Shown: positions 32,901 to 43,940 of the stretch, piece after piece
Layout of the letters: every line of letters starts with the position of its first letter
Position numbering within the stretch: the stretch's first letter is position 1
From: Mastigamoeba balamuthi
Lineage: Eukaryota > Evosea > Mastigamoebida > Mastigamoebidae
Direction of reading: 5' to 3'
Length of the DNA stretch: 64,000 nt
Assembly (NCBI GenBank): GCA_902651635.1
Contig: CACRSC010000068.1
Coordinates: 471,390-535,389, forward strand
Notes under the pieces: generated by a model
Seen by the model: the letters and a program-made list of their open reading frames with translations, nothing else
Database searches by the model: none
What the model was told of the DNA's origin: nothing
Program-made: the position numbers and the translations under genes

Positions 32901-35900
32901 TTAAGCTCAGCAAAGAGAAAGCTCGAGTTGGTCTCGCACGTTCGGATCCTTCCAGATGCGAGACGAGGTGTTCTCCACGAGCAGAACCTGCATGTTCTGC
33001 AGTGCGAGTACGTACTTGTCGTAGAAGTCGTCGGTTGTGAGCGACTGCTCCTTCGTCCTCTTTGGCGAAAGCACGCTGTTGACGTTGAAGAGACCGAGGT
33101 CGGCTACGAGTGCAGTGCTGTCGGCCCTGTCCGAGTGCAGCGGTATGATCACGCAGGGGGCCTCGACCACGACCTCCAAGTCGAGCCTCTTGTGGTTCTG
33201 AGCGGCGATTTCCAGCTGCACTCTCGAGGCCTTCACGATGTTCTTCAACTGGTCTGAAGCCAGCGATTTCATCGTCGTCAGGTCGAGCTCGTCCTTTGGC
33301 ACAAAGAAGTCGGCTGCAGTGATAGAGTCACTCGATGTGATAGCAGCCGAGGGGGCATACACATCCTGTCGATGAGCGGCTTGCAGATGACGACCTCCAT
33401 CGAGCTCATCTTGACCTTGACTGCGGTGTCTGCATGGCCGTCCATCGGGTTGAGGTCGAGTCCCACCTCGAGGAAGGGGGCTCCGGCATCTCTGGGCACC
33501 GTGGTCAGCATCGCCTTGTAGCAGCTCCCTGGCGTGTAGGAGTCCACGATTGAGAACGACTTGACCCCGAGATCCACAGTGAGGTTTGCTGGGCGCTGGA
33601 CAACTCCAACGTTGATGCTTTGGAGAGCTCCCTTGACGAGAGATCCCTCGCCACTCTTTGACCCGATGAGGTCCAGCGACAGCTCCTTCAGATCCAAGTT
33701 CACCTTGAATTGCACATACTAGCACCATCACACGGGCGAGATCAGTGTTCAATCGTCAATTCAAAATAATGGCGATTACCTCCTTGGGAACGATTTCGAT
33801 GGTCGAAGATGAATCGTATCCGACGAGCTCGTAGACGCGCTGCTGCTGTTCCTGCGAGAGCTCTATGGTGGGCTCAGGCTCTTCGGACTTCTCCTCGGTA
33901 GACTGCTTCTTGCTTCCCCAGCTGAACCAGCTCGAGGAAGCCTTCTTTTCGGCCTTTTTCGTTTTCTTGTACTCCTCGAGCTTTTCTGCGTTCTTGGCCT
34001 CCTCGACCAGTACCGCCTCGGCTGAAGAGCGAAAACTGCTACAAGTAAGCACAACGCAGCAGCAGGGCGTGCGTACAAGACGATATCTTCGAAGGAGAGC
34101 GTGTCCTCGAGCTTCTGCAGCTCATCCTTCTCGTCCTTTGTCAGGGGCTGGTGCTGCACATAAAGGTGGGTTGATAAGCAGTGCAAGACTGTGCACGATG
34201 ACGCACCCACTTGGCCCCCAGCGTCCTCTTGAACAGGTTGATGTAGAGTTGACGCATCTTCCGACGTTCGAGCAGGAACACGTACGACGTCCTCTGCCTG
34301 CGGGACCGCACCTCCTCGAGCACAACAGTGATGGCGAACCTCCACCACTGTGCGGCCGCGCCTCCCTTGGCGGGCCTCACCGTCGGCCTGTACTTGATGT
34401 ACTTAATCGCCTGCCCGTACTCCGCCATCGTCGCTGCCACGTGCAGGGCAGCCCTCAGCTGCTCCTCCTCCAGCGCTAGCGAGATGTTCGGTATGACGGC
34501 ATCCGCAACGGCCCTCGGCACGTCGTACTGCACACTGAATCCTCAGGACGAATCCGATTTGCATTCCCCGAGAAACGAGCGCACCCTGCCAGACTCGACG
34601 CACAGTGTCGCCCTCAAGTTCGCGCAGACGGGCTTCAGCACCAGCTTCTTCTGCAGGGGCGACGCGGGTCCGGTCGCCGTCGGGATGAGGCCCTCGAGCG
34701 CCTGGAACAGCTGCTCTGGCGCCAGCAGGCCGAGGGGCTCCGCTGCGGGGTCCAGATACAGCGACAGCGACTTGAGCTCTACAATCTTGTTGCGCAGCTC
34801 CGTGGGCGCCAGGCCCTCGACAAATGCGGGCTCCCAGCCGTTGTTCGCAGAGAGCAGCGTCAGCCCCTCCAGGGTCGCTCCGAGCGCCATCTTCTGCTTC
34901 AGCTCGAGGCTCGCGTCCTCGTACCTGACGTGCACTTTGCCCACGCGGACCTGCGTGGTTGCGACGGTGTGCAACATCAGAGAACATGCAATGACCATCG
35001 GAAATGACGTCAGAGAGGAAATGGAGAAGAATCCCCAACCGTCAGAAAACATGAATGAAATGACCATTGGAAAATAGCGTCAGAGAGGAAATGGAGAATC
35101 CCCAACCGACCTGGAGGTTGTCGATGACTTTCATGGCGATGCGCGAGGCCAGGCCGCCGCCAGAGCCCGACGACGACGCGCCGTCCTGCTCCTTGAGCGA
35201 CTTGGCCAGCTCGTACTGCGCGAGCTTCTTGAGCTTGGCGTTGCGCGCGCTCTCCTTGTCGCGCTGCTCATCATACTGGAGAGTAGGCAGAGAGTTGACC
35301 CCTCCGCGTGAGCATATGATGTGACGTCAACGCAGGCAATTCTGCCCCCCTCCCCCCAACTCGCACGGTGAACGACGAGCGGGGCACGGCGAGGAGGAAG
35401 ACGTGGTCGATCGAGACGATGACAGGCTTCGACGAGAGGTTCTTCCACGGCACGGAGAGCTCGAGCTTCCCCAGCACGCCTGCGTGCGGGCGAGCGCGCC
35501 AGCGGCGTTCAGCCCTCGGCTCAGCCGGCCGGAGACCGCGCGGAGGCGCGGCCAGGCCGGGGCCCCCGGGGGAAAATATCCCGCCGTAGATTTCAAATCT
35601 GCGCAGCACGCCCGCAGCGACCACCCCCAGCAAGCAAGAACGCGCAGTCAGTTGCGCACCGTGCTTGACGGTGATGGGCAGGTTCAGGGAGTCGAGCGCC
35701 TCTCCCTTGAGCTGGAGGTTGCGCAGGACGACGTTGCCTGCGAGCGTGCCGTGCGGGCGGTGTGCGGGAGGGGGTCAGGAGGTGCTTGATGGCCGGTTTG
35801 CTTCCCCAGGGGCAACGCCGGGGGGGGGGCGCAGAGAGCGAGCGGGCGCGTGCCTCCCCAGATGCCAACGTTGAGTTGCTCCTTGTTGAGGTCCTGGACG

Positions 35901-35950
35901 TACTCTCCCAGGAACCTCTGGAGGAGGTCTGAGAGCAGCCCCTCAAACAT
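23993..35950 (-). CDS. VPS13: VPS13-family lipid transfer protein with DEP and fascin-like modules
   Basis: Twenty-eight exons, phase-consistent throughout, encode 3,363 aa. Exon ends in order: 35950-35854, 35737-35660, 35479-35367, 35275-35111, 34950-34585, 34527-34207, 34153-34077, 34035-33780, 33718-33361, 33313-32940, 32895-32801, 32757-32643, 32595-32501, 32457-32020, 31978-31204, 31163-31002, 30961-30657, 30621-30474, 30426-29647, 29605-29516, 29461-29107, 29070-27609, 27422-26998, 26934-26735, 26674-24815, 24742-24623, 24539-24254, 24168-23993. It starts with chorein (LLQRFLGEYVQDLN). A DEP domain lies at about 1540-1620 (CFSGLDLVDWLL), a fascin-like beta-trefoil at about 1815-1960 (HGKYVCAEPNGK), then the VAB region, the VPS13_C signature (FYEPAQGIV) and a PH-like end. 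VPS13 proteins move bulk phospholipids at membrane contact sites. Intron 1 appears to be GC-AG. The 30657/30621 junction is least certain. Confidence 0.9.
34980..35106 (-). repeat. Tandem duplication inside a VPS13 intron
   Basis: Two direct copies of about 60 bp lie in the intron between exons 4 and 5. Both contain GTCAGAGAGGAAATGGAG and AATCCCCAACCG. One copy has TGACGTCAGAG, the other TAGCGTCAGAG. The duplication lengthens an otherwise short intron and repeats its donor-proximal part. Confidence 0.75.
35322..35338 (-). other. Shared intronic element, copy in VPS13 intron 3
   Basis: The minus strand reads TGCCTGCGTTGACGTCA, 17 bp, about 30 nt after the donor of VPS13 intron 3. It matches the copies at 4673-4688 and 63764-63779 and includes the palindrome TGACGTCA. 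Confidence 0.7.
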
Positions 35951-36187
35951 CCTGTGCAAGTTTGTTTCTGGCTTTGTACCCCCGAAAGATATCCGGGAAA
36001 GAACACGAGAAACATAAAATATCTGACCATCCACCGTACTCTGTTGAACGGGAAGTCCTCGCGTTGCCAATGCTCGCGCTCTTCCAGCGCATGCTGTCTG
36101 GCTCAGTCTCGAGCAGCGACGCACAACCTGACACCCACAAATCTCCTTCCCCACGTCAAGAACCCGTTGAAATACTCCCGCGCATGC
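35951..36187. promoter_or_regulatory. Divergent promoter region, VPS13 and glycoside-hydrolase-like gene
   Basis: 237 bp between two outward-facing start codons. It must contain both promoters or share one. The half next to VPS13 is AT-richer (35960-36030). No defined element is recognised. Confidence 0.4.
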
Positions 36188-39100
36188 ATGGCGGAACAGC
36201 CACTGCTTCTCGTAGTCTTGGTCGCCACCTGCGCCTCGGCCGCTCCCCCGACGCACCACGTGGGCATCAACATCCCGCTGCCCACGTACTGGGACCGCCT
36301 GCACTGGCTGGTGGACCTCGTGCCCTGCGCCGACTTCCGGGCGCTCTCGGACTGGTCCTCTGCCCCGCTCGACTCCTCCACGGAGCCCGAGCCCGAGATG
36401 GCGTAGCTGCCGAGAGGCTCGGGGCCGCTGGAGAGGATGGCCTTGAAGTCTGGCGACGCCGATGGCCGGGCTGACGTGGCTCACCTTCACCCAGACCCGC
36501 AGGAACGCGTCGGCGGCGGCCGGGTCTGGGATCGCGGGTCTGAGGATCGTGCGCCCGGGATACGGCGTCGGTGACGTGTTCACGGCAGAGTTCGTCGAGG
36601 CTGCGTCGAAATTCGGTGTGATACGGTCGATGGACAACACCAACACGAACCTGAACCCCACGTCCGAGTGGTCCCACAGGTCGCTGATGACGTGGCCTGG
36701 TTTCGGCGGGGCCGGGGGGTCCATCGCAGGGCCCTGGGCGTACATCAAGGACGGGACACATTACCTCAGGGGGGCTCAGTGGGAACGGCTGGTCCTGATG
36801 GCCAACGCGGCCAACACGAGCCTGTGGATCAACGTGCCCTGCCTGGCCTCAGACGATTACGTGGCCAAGCTCGCGAGCCTGCTGCTGTACGGTTCAAATG
36901 GGGTCGAGCCGTACAGCTCGCCGCAGGCATCCCCAGTCTACCCACCGCTAGCAGCGCATCTGGTCGTCTATCTAGAGCTGGGAAACGAGATATGGAACTC
37001 AGGTGCGGGATTCATGAACTTCTTCTGGGTACAGGCCTTTGCCAAGGACATACACAACAAACATCTACAGACTCACCCGACCAACTCCGATGGGCGGCTC
37101 GCATCTGACGATGCCTGGTACACACTGGGAATGCGTCGCTACACAGCCTATCGGATTATTACCATTGGAAATATCTTCCGGACTGTGTTCGGGAGCAGCT
37201 CGGCGCCGTCGCGGGTGAGACCAGTCTACATGTGGCAAGCTGGCGGAGGCATCGCCGAGGGTCTCGAGTGGGCAGCAGGCTACTACGGTAACCTGTCCAA
37301 GGTTCTCTACGGTGCAGGTGGAGCTGCCTACTTCGACAGCGATGTCTCGGCGACATCCACGGCACCATCAATCATGTCTGCCGTGTTCGATAGCCTGCCG
37401 AACAGCAAGTTCATATCACAGACAGCGGGCGATGCACAGTGGTCGCACGTGCATGGTCTAAAGCTCGTAGCTTACGAGGGTGGCCCTGGCGGGTCGAGCT
37501 CAGCTGCCACAACTCGCGTAACGGCCGCCTATAACGGCGACCAGAGAATGATGGCAGCGATGTTGCGCGGACATAGAGTATGGGACTCGTTTGATGGCGA
37601 CTTGTTGGTCTACTACACTCTGGCAGGGTCCGGGCCGTGGGGTTTTGGGAATGACTCTTCTACCACGTCGCCTACGAATACAGTGAAGCTCCGTGCAATA
37701 GACGCAATTAATCAGATGCATAGAGGCAATATCACTTCTCTTGCTGTCCCGGTTCCTGGGGCTGTACCGACAGGCCCGGAGAACCCCGGACTGGCTGTGA
37801 TTGGAAGCACATGGATGAGAGCGGAGTACACAGGGCTGAAACCTGGGTCGTCTCTGCTGATTCCCATAAATGCCAAGGAATCATCTGCGTATAACCTGTC
37901 TCTTTACGTCTCTGGGAACTCGTTTTCCGATGTTTCTCTCAACGGGATACTGATCAAGGGCTCACTCTATGTTCCCTCTGGTAATCCCACGCTAGTGTTT
38001 GTTTCAGAAACGGCTATGACTCGGGGATTGAACTACCTCCGCCTGGATGCCACCATAAGTTCTGTTTATGCTGTTACAGTGTATCGTCTGGTCGTCACAC
38101 CAGCAACGGGGTCTTCTGTCTCCTCAAGATATGCCGCCAGCCCCTATCTTCGTGTCCGCAACCGGCGAAGGAACAACTGCCAGAATTACGTGGAATACTG
38201 TTGATTCCGCAAGCTTCTTCTTTATCTATCGAGGAAATGAGCCAGGCATTTTGATAAAACTAGCTCTTGTCCTTGTGAACATTTATTCAGACCGGGGTTT
38301 ATCTGCGGGACCATACTACTATGCAATTCAGTCTGTGAACTCATTTGGATCGAGCGCATTGTCACCAACTGCCAGAATTGTGATTCTGGCACCACCCAGG
38401 AAAATTACCGGTGTGTCCCTTGGTACAAGCACAATCTTCATTAGCTGGGTGTCAGTACCTTCAGCCACATCATATTCAGTCCATTTTACGCAAGAAAAGA
38501 ACAACTCTGTGCATGGAGCCGCTGCTTGCCCAGGGACGACAGGCCATAATTGTACAATTGAAGGACTCTCCAACAGCACTCAGTACTTCATCTCTGTCAT
38601 GGCGGCCAGCACAATTGGTGGTGGTTCCAGCTCTCTGTCGAATGAGATTTCAGTGATATGTGGAACTGCTCCGAGGCATACCACCCCAGTCAAGCCTTCA
38701 ACCAACTGGAGAGCCACTGTTGGCAATAATATTCCTCTTCCAACATACTGGGATGGGTTACATTGGATGGTCGACCTGACCCGTGGAGGCGGTGACTTTC
38801 GGTCATTGTCATGGGATACTGCCAAAATGAATATGACAGATGGGTGGCCCATTGAGGACTTCATCCTTATACTGAGCACCTATGCAGAGCCTATTGGTAC
38901 CTACAGGATTTCTTTTCGAGGTCTTGCTACTGTAAGGTCAACAATTGGAAATGGTGCAGGAATAATGGGCACAATCGACTATGATACCAGCACTGGAATC
39001 AGCACATCTAGCATCACTGTCACCAGATGGGGATCTGGAGCACTGAGTTGGCTGACTTTCGAAAACACAAGACGATTAATTGATTCAAAGAGCGGAACAG

Positions 39101-40995
39101 GTATTTCTGATCTAAAAGTAATACGCCCTGACTATCCAGCTGATGGCTCAATTACTTTCACGGCTGAATTCTGCCAGGCTGCACGAAAATTCTCAGTTCT
39201 ACGATCAATGGACTACATGAATACGAATATGAATCCAACTGCTGAATGGTCAGATCGGGATCTCATCCGATGGCCAGGATTTACTGGCGCCGGCGGCTCT
39301 CCACAGAATTCGCCTCATCTTATGTTGTACAATGAAGAGTACTTCGGTAGAGGCGCTTCATGGGAGCTTCTAATACAGATGGCTAACCAGTGCAATGTGA
39401 GTCTTTGGCTTAATATTCCTCCACGAGCCACAGATGATTATATAAAGAAGCTGGCACTGCTATTTCGGTATGGATCAAATGGCGAAATTCCGTATTCGAG
39501 ATTTATATCAAATCCTGAGTTCAAACCATTAAATGAACATCTTCGAATCTTCTTGGAGTACGGAAATGAGATCTGGAACACGGCATCCGGTTTTATGAAC
39601 CACGAGTGGGTTTCAGAACTTAGTGAGAAGGCTCGCCTGCAGAAGTGGCATCCGATCACTTTCGATGGAATTTCATCAGGTGATTCAGCAATGGCCCTTG
39701 TTCGCTTTACTGCATATCGATCCTCATCGATTAGCATTATATTCCGTCAGGTGTTTGGTGATTCGGCAATGATGGCCCGAATTCGTCCGATTCTATCAAG
39801 TTGGTCTGGTAACCTTGAAAACACTCTATCAGATGGACTCCGATGGGCAGAGGAATACTATCAATCGGAATGGAGAACCAATGAAATTTGGTATGGGGCA
39901 GGTGGAGCTGCATATTATGACTCGGACTCTCAGCCCGTCTCAGTCAACCCTGATGTTATGTCAAACTACTTTTCTGGACTTCCGAATTCTGAGTTTGCAT
40001 CACGTATTTCTGAGGATGCCTTCTGGACTAGGCTGTTTGGTATGAAGCTCGTCTCCTATGAAGGCGGCCCCAGTATAACAACAGTATCAACATCCGGAAT
40101 TGGCTTCTTTGCAACAATGTCAGAATATTACAGTGCGGACGACCGTATGAGAGAGAAAATGATCAAGGCCCACTGCATCTGGGGATCGTATGGTTCGGAT
40201 ACTCTTGTATACTATCAGCTTGCAGGCGTTGGCCCATGGGGATTTGGAAGCAGCAGATCGAGGGTCTCGCCGACAAATACCACAAAACTGAGAGCTATTG
40301 ATGATATTGCTGGAATGCAGCTGTATCAGGTTGATATTGGGATCTCGATTAACGCACAATCCGAGACAATTGTTTATACTCGTCAGAGTAACTCTCTGGT
40401 GCAGATTATTGGAGCAGTCTGGACTCTGAACTCCGAGTCCTATTCACTGCGAAGTCCAGTTGATGCAGGATCCCAATATTATGCTGGAGGAGTCCGCTTC
40501 AGTGCACAAGTAGAGAAGGATGGATACTATACTATTTCTGTCACTGCATTAGCTCAAGAAAATTGCACATTACAGATCAGAATCAACGATGATGTGACTG
40601 GTCACTGGACCCTGATGACAGGCAGCATTATTTCTGAGTCTAATTCTTTAACTGTTTTTATTCCTCAGGGACTTGTTTCTGTTCTTGTTCAGCTGGTATA
40701 TCCATCTGATTGGAGAATTGATCTTTATAGTATCCGATTTGTTGGATTCTCTCAGATTGATAGCTTGTCATCAATCGGCACAGGCTCTTCTGATCAGCAT
40801 TCTGATTTTTCATCATATAATCTGGGAGTATCTAGTGATGATACATTAAGTTCCAATGATATATTCATAAGTGAGTCATCAGCAGGAATTCCATCTGAGA
40901 TACATAGTGCATCCTCTGGTGCAACATTCAAGTCCGTAAGTGTGATTTCTCTGTATCTGATACTGTGCATCATTTTCATGGAAATGACATCATAA
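36188..40995 (+). CDS. Secreted two-repeat glycoside-hydrolase-like protein with FN3 linker
   Basis: A signal peptide (MAEQPLLLVVLVATCASA) begins repeat A, and the same module returns as repeat B: NIPLPTYWD, WLTF, SMD, LNPTSEW or MNPTAEW, GNEIWN, YEGGP and GPWGFG occur in both. GNEIWN and YEGG resemble the acid/base and nucleophile strands of clan-A-like glycoside hydrolases, so a carbohydrate-active role is likely but unproven. FN3-like segments (ARITWNTVD, IFISWVSV) lie between the repeats, and a hydrophobic C-terminus (VISLYLILCIIF) may be a GPI signal or membrane anchor. The frame changes near 38060-38130, implying a short intron with uncertain ends. Repeat A is interrupted near 36355-36460 by an inverted piece that creates a stop, so expression of repeat A is doubtful. 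Repeat A is GC-rich and repeat B AT-rich. Confidence 0.7.
36355..36460 (-). other. Inverted segment inside repeat A of the glycoside-hydrolase-like gene
   Basis: Read on the minus strand, this piece encodes DFKAILSSGPEPLGSYAISG, matching DFILILSTYAEPIGTYRISF of repeat B, while the flanking DNA matches repeat B on the plus strand. The simplest reading is a local inversion of roughly 100 bp. In the sense direction it gives unrelated residues and a stop (TAG at 36404). Confidence 0.7.
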
Positions 40996-41321
40996 ACACT
41001 GATATCTTCTTTTCTTACTGTTCTATTGCATTATTTATCAGTGGTATTTTTATTGTTCTTGACTTATATGATATTCATAAAGAATAAATGAAGATAAGAG
41101 ATGAGATAAGTGGGCATTGTTATCCAGCAGTCATGTCCCTCAATCTGGCAGGGCTCAGCTTCAGACATGGGCCTGTTTTCTTTCACACTTCATAATACAC
41201 TCGAAAACACACCCAGAGTCGTGTGCTCCAAGAACAGCAGAGTGACAGTCAGTCTGTTCAATAAAACCCCACTCTGAGTCTGTTTCAGTGCAGCCTAAAA
41301 CCCGATCTCAGAAACTTCATT
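40996..41321. other. AT-rich 3' flank up to the transposon
   Basis: Holds the 3' end of the glycoside-hydrolase-like gene, with an AATAAA-type signal at about 41084, and no other open frame. It ends at the ATT target site of the transposon. Confidence 0.6.
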
Positions 41322-41342
41322 AAACATTTGGTCATCACTGTG
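41322..41342 (+). repeat. Left terminal inverted repeat of the transposon
   Basis: 21 bp, beginning AAACATTTGGT. It pairs with 43543-43563 with two mismatches. Confidence 0.85.
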
Positions 41343-41716
41343 ACTTGTGTGCATGGAGCGATATATCTGTAGCAATGTTATTTCAGCACAAATTTAGCGG
41401 ATAAATCGCTAGTTTTGCACTAATTCTAGTGCTAAATAGTGCTACATTGTAAATAGCGATTATAGCACTATATGTGACCTAAATTCAGCGTTATTGCTAT
41501 TTTTATATATTGCTATGCATTACTTGAATTGCTACTAGCGCAAATATTTGTGCTAGTAGTGATTGTAGCACTATTTTAGTGATGCAATTCTATCGAATGC
41601 ATCGCATGTAGCACTACCAATCGCATGTAGCACAATTTCAGCACTTTTAGCACAATTTTGTGATTATTCATCACTGAGCTCTCGTCATATTTTCTAAGTC
41701 AAACCTCTGTTTCGGC

Positions 41717-42400
41717 TTTTTCACTGGGGTGGTCTGGGAAACCAGGCCTCCCTGGGAATACGGTGCAGGGGGTTCTCACTGAGGTACCAGGCATCTAGGT
41801 TCGTGATGATTGTGATGGCTGACCTCAGCAGGTCATTGCTCAATACCTTCTTCCCCTTGAACTTTTTGCCCACAATGTTGAATCGGGACATGAAGCCCAG
41901 GTAGTGCTCTACCCTGCTTCTTCAGCGCCTGTGAACTCGGTTCCATTGGCATTTGAACCTGGTGTACTTGAGTGCAGTTCTCCTTCACCTTCCATTAACA
42001 GAGTCAAACTGAGAGGCGTGCTTGAAGGGGGTCAGCAGCTCACTGCTTGGGACACTGACATAGGCATTGTCAGCCAGCAGCCGTGTCCCTTGCAGTTCCA
42101 TGCCAGAAGCTGTGTTCTGCCAGATCTTCAGGTCGTGGCGAACCCCCTTGTACAACCCTTGAACGTCCATGGGGATGCCCTGGTTGTTGACCATCACCTG
42201 GATCTTGACCACGTGCCCCTTGTACTTGCCGTTGTAGAACTTGTCCTGCTTCTTGCTGGGCCATGAGATGTCAATGGCCTTGACATCCACAGATCTGCGG
42301 ATTGTATGAGACCAGGGTGAAGGAAGCCTGTTGGCCTTAGAAGTCCGGGCATTCCAGACACTCTGTGCAATTTTTCGAAAATCAGTTATCAGGTTGATGT
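41717..42400 (-). CDS. DDE transposase of the transposon (N-terminus unresolved)
   Basis: The main exon (about 42400-41986) contains VDVKAIDISWP with the first catalytic Asp, a conserved KIQVMVNNQGIPMD core, GVRHDLKIW and LLADNAYVS with the second Asp. An intron (GTGAAGG...GAAGCAG, phase 2, acceptor near 41919) joins it to an exon encoding VEHYLGFMSRFNIVGKKF, with the catalytic Glu, ending at a stop near 41717. This order is that of the DDE_Tnp_4/Harbinger-like nucleases. Upstream of about 42400 the frame closes and no start Met or DNA-binding domain is seen, so the 5' part is either in a further exon or lost. A diverged relative lies at 62096-62390. Confidence 0.65.
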
Positions 42401-42469
42401 ATTTATAATATGCAATTGAATTGATAAATGCACGTTATATATTTTTAGAATAAATTATCACACGGGTAC

Positions 42470-43196
42470 ATGTGTGAGCTGGGGCTCAAATGCTGGCAGC
42501 AGGTGATGAGGCAGCACAGCAGCTGTCATCACCACCACAGCCACAGCCCAAGCAGCAGCCCACCCAGCAGCAGTGTGGAAAGCTCTTCCTCTGAGGAGCT
42601 CACCTCGAGCTCCTCCTCAGAGGAGGAGGCCCAGGCACGGTGCAAGAGCCTGGGCCAAAAGGTGTGTGTTTCCCTTCCCCTTCTGTTCCCTCCTTCCCTT
42701 CCTGTAGTTAAGTGTTGGAAATTTAACTAATGGGGGGTTTTTTCTCCTCTGAATTGTGTACCTTTTGTGCATTGCATGCATTGTGTGCAAAATTGCATGT
42801 AATTGCACATAATGTGCAAATAGTCATTTCTACCGCTTTTATAGCAGCTGACAGCAGCTGAGGCTTCAAAAAAATCCAAGGTCAAGCCGGCCAAAAGGCA
42901 CAGAAAGGAGGTCTCTCCTCTCCGTGCCCTGGGCCTGATCAGCAACCCTGTGCAGCACGAATGTGCTGCTGGCAGGGTTGCTGCCAGGGAAGCTGAAGCA
43001 GCAGCCAAGATGACTGCTGCTGTTGAGGTATGTCCCTTTCCCTTCTTCTTCCTCCTGCTCCTTTCACTGCCCTTTCCTTTTGTTTAAACTAACTGAATTT
43101 TTGCAGGATGGGGCCCCTAAGGCCCCTGAGCAGGAGGAGCAGCAGGATGAGCAGCAGAACGACCATGACATCAACTGGAAGGACATCACCACTTGA
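42470..43196 (+). CDS. Accessory protein encoded in the transposon
   Basis: Three phase-0 exons, 42470-42661, 42848-43027 and 43107-43196, give 153 aa. It starts MCELGLKCWQQVM, has a His/Ser-rich then Ser/Glu-rich low-complexity stretch, a basic central part (KKSKVKPAKRHRKE), an Ala/Glu helix and an acidic tail ending INWKDITT. In PIF/Harbinger elements the second gene encodes a Myb/SANT-like protein that helps import the transposase and bind DNA, and position and charge fit such a role. I cannot see a Myb fold, so the function is inferred from context. An AATAAA-type signal follows at about 43296. Confidence 0.6.
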
Positions 43197-43329
43197 GAGC
43201 ATGGGGCCTGAGGATGTGCAGCACCTCTTTGCACAGCAGAAGAGGCGCCACACTGTGTTAAAGCAGCACAGTGCTGCAGAAGCAGCAAAGAAGTAATAAA
43301 ATATATATTTACCCACATTTAGTAGTGTT

Positions 43330-43470
43330 TTTAAATTTTAATTGCATTTAGTGATTCAATTGATTCAATCGCATTTAGTGATTCAATCGATTCAATCACA
43401 TTTAGCAATTCAATCGATTATTCGCTAAATGTGCATTTAGCACCTTTTGCACATATAGCACATTTATTAA
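43330..43470. repeat. Subterminal tandem repeat of the transposon
   Basis: Three imperfect units of about 27 bp built on ATTCAATCGATTCAATC and CATTTAGTG/CATTTAGCA, followed by GCTAAATGTGCATTTAGC. The left subterminal region has related TAGTGCTAAATAG motifs. Such arrays are common transposase-binding sites. Confidence 0.6.
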
Positions 43471-43542
43471 AATTAATTTATTTGTTTTTTGTGATTGATG
43501 CACATGATGTGCATTAATCATATCTAATGATGCATCATAAAA

Positions 43543-43563
43543 CGCAGTGATAACCAAATGTTT
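43543..43563 (-). repeat. Right terminal inverted repeat of the transposon
   Basis: 21 bp ending CCAAATGTTT, inverted match of 41322-41342, followed by the ATT target duplication. Confidence 0.85.
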
Positions 43564-43566
43564 ATT

Positions 43567-43940
43567 AAAATGCACTTCCAATTTGCACTAACACTGCAAT
43601 TCTTACATATATAAGGCTTGAAGGACTAGGACAAGAAGGTGTACTATGAAATTTATAGCAGTATGATACAATAAAGAGGGCCTCTTTGATGGTCTTGGAT
43701 CAATGCAATTGTGTGTGTAACTTCTGTAAGAATGGCAGTTTTCAGTCATATTGTGGGAAAGGTCTCCAGTATCTCTGTGGATGTGCAATTTAGCCCTGTT
43801 ATATCAAGCAACTGATTCCTTCGAAATTCAAATAAGGGATTCGTTTGTGTCTTGTTTTGCTGTAATTATATTGTTTGATCTGATAAGAAATCTTGAATCT
43901 TCCGGTTTTTCGCGTGTGGGTTTCGTTTTTGACAGAAGAA
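43567..43940. other. AT-rich spacer and promoter of the ankyrin-like gene
   Basis: No coding signal. The composition changes sharply from AT-rich to GC-rich at about 43940, exactly at the next start codon. Confidence 0.5.

Larger units (their letters stand above)
41322..43563. mobile_element. Two-gene DNA transposon with TIRs and 3-bp target duplication, PIF/Harbinger-like
   Basis: The 2,242-bp unit begins AAACATTTGGTCATCACTG and ends with the reverse complement of AAACATTTGGTTATCACTG (21-bp TIRs, two mismatches). It is flanked by ATT on both sides (41319-41321 and 43564-43566). Inside are a minus-strand DDE transposase and a plus-strand three-exon gene. Subterminal regions are AT-rich and full of GCTAAAT/TAGTGCTA-type repeats (41385-41690 and 43330-43470). 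Two divergent genes, a 3-bp target duplication and the DDE type point to the PIF/Harbinger group, though the usual target is TWA and not ATT. TIRs this well preserved suggest a fairly recent insertion. Confidence 0.8.

Noticed and set aside
34543-34545. In-frame TGA after KSDSS in VPS13, first read as a break
   Set aside because: A 57-nt phase-0 intron (GTGCGC...GTGCAG, with CCTGAG before the acceptor) removes it cleanly and restores a conserved reading.
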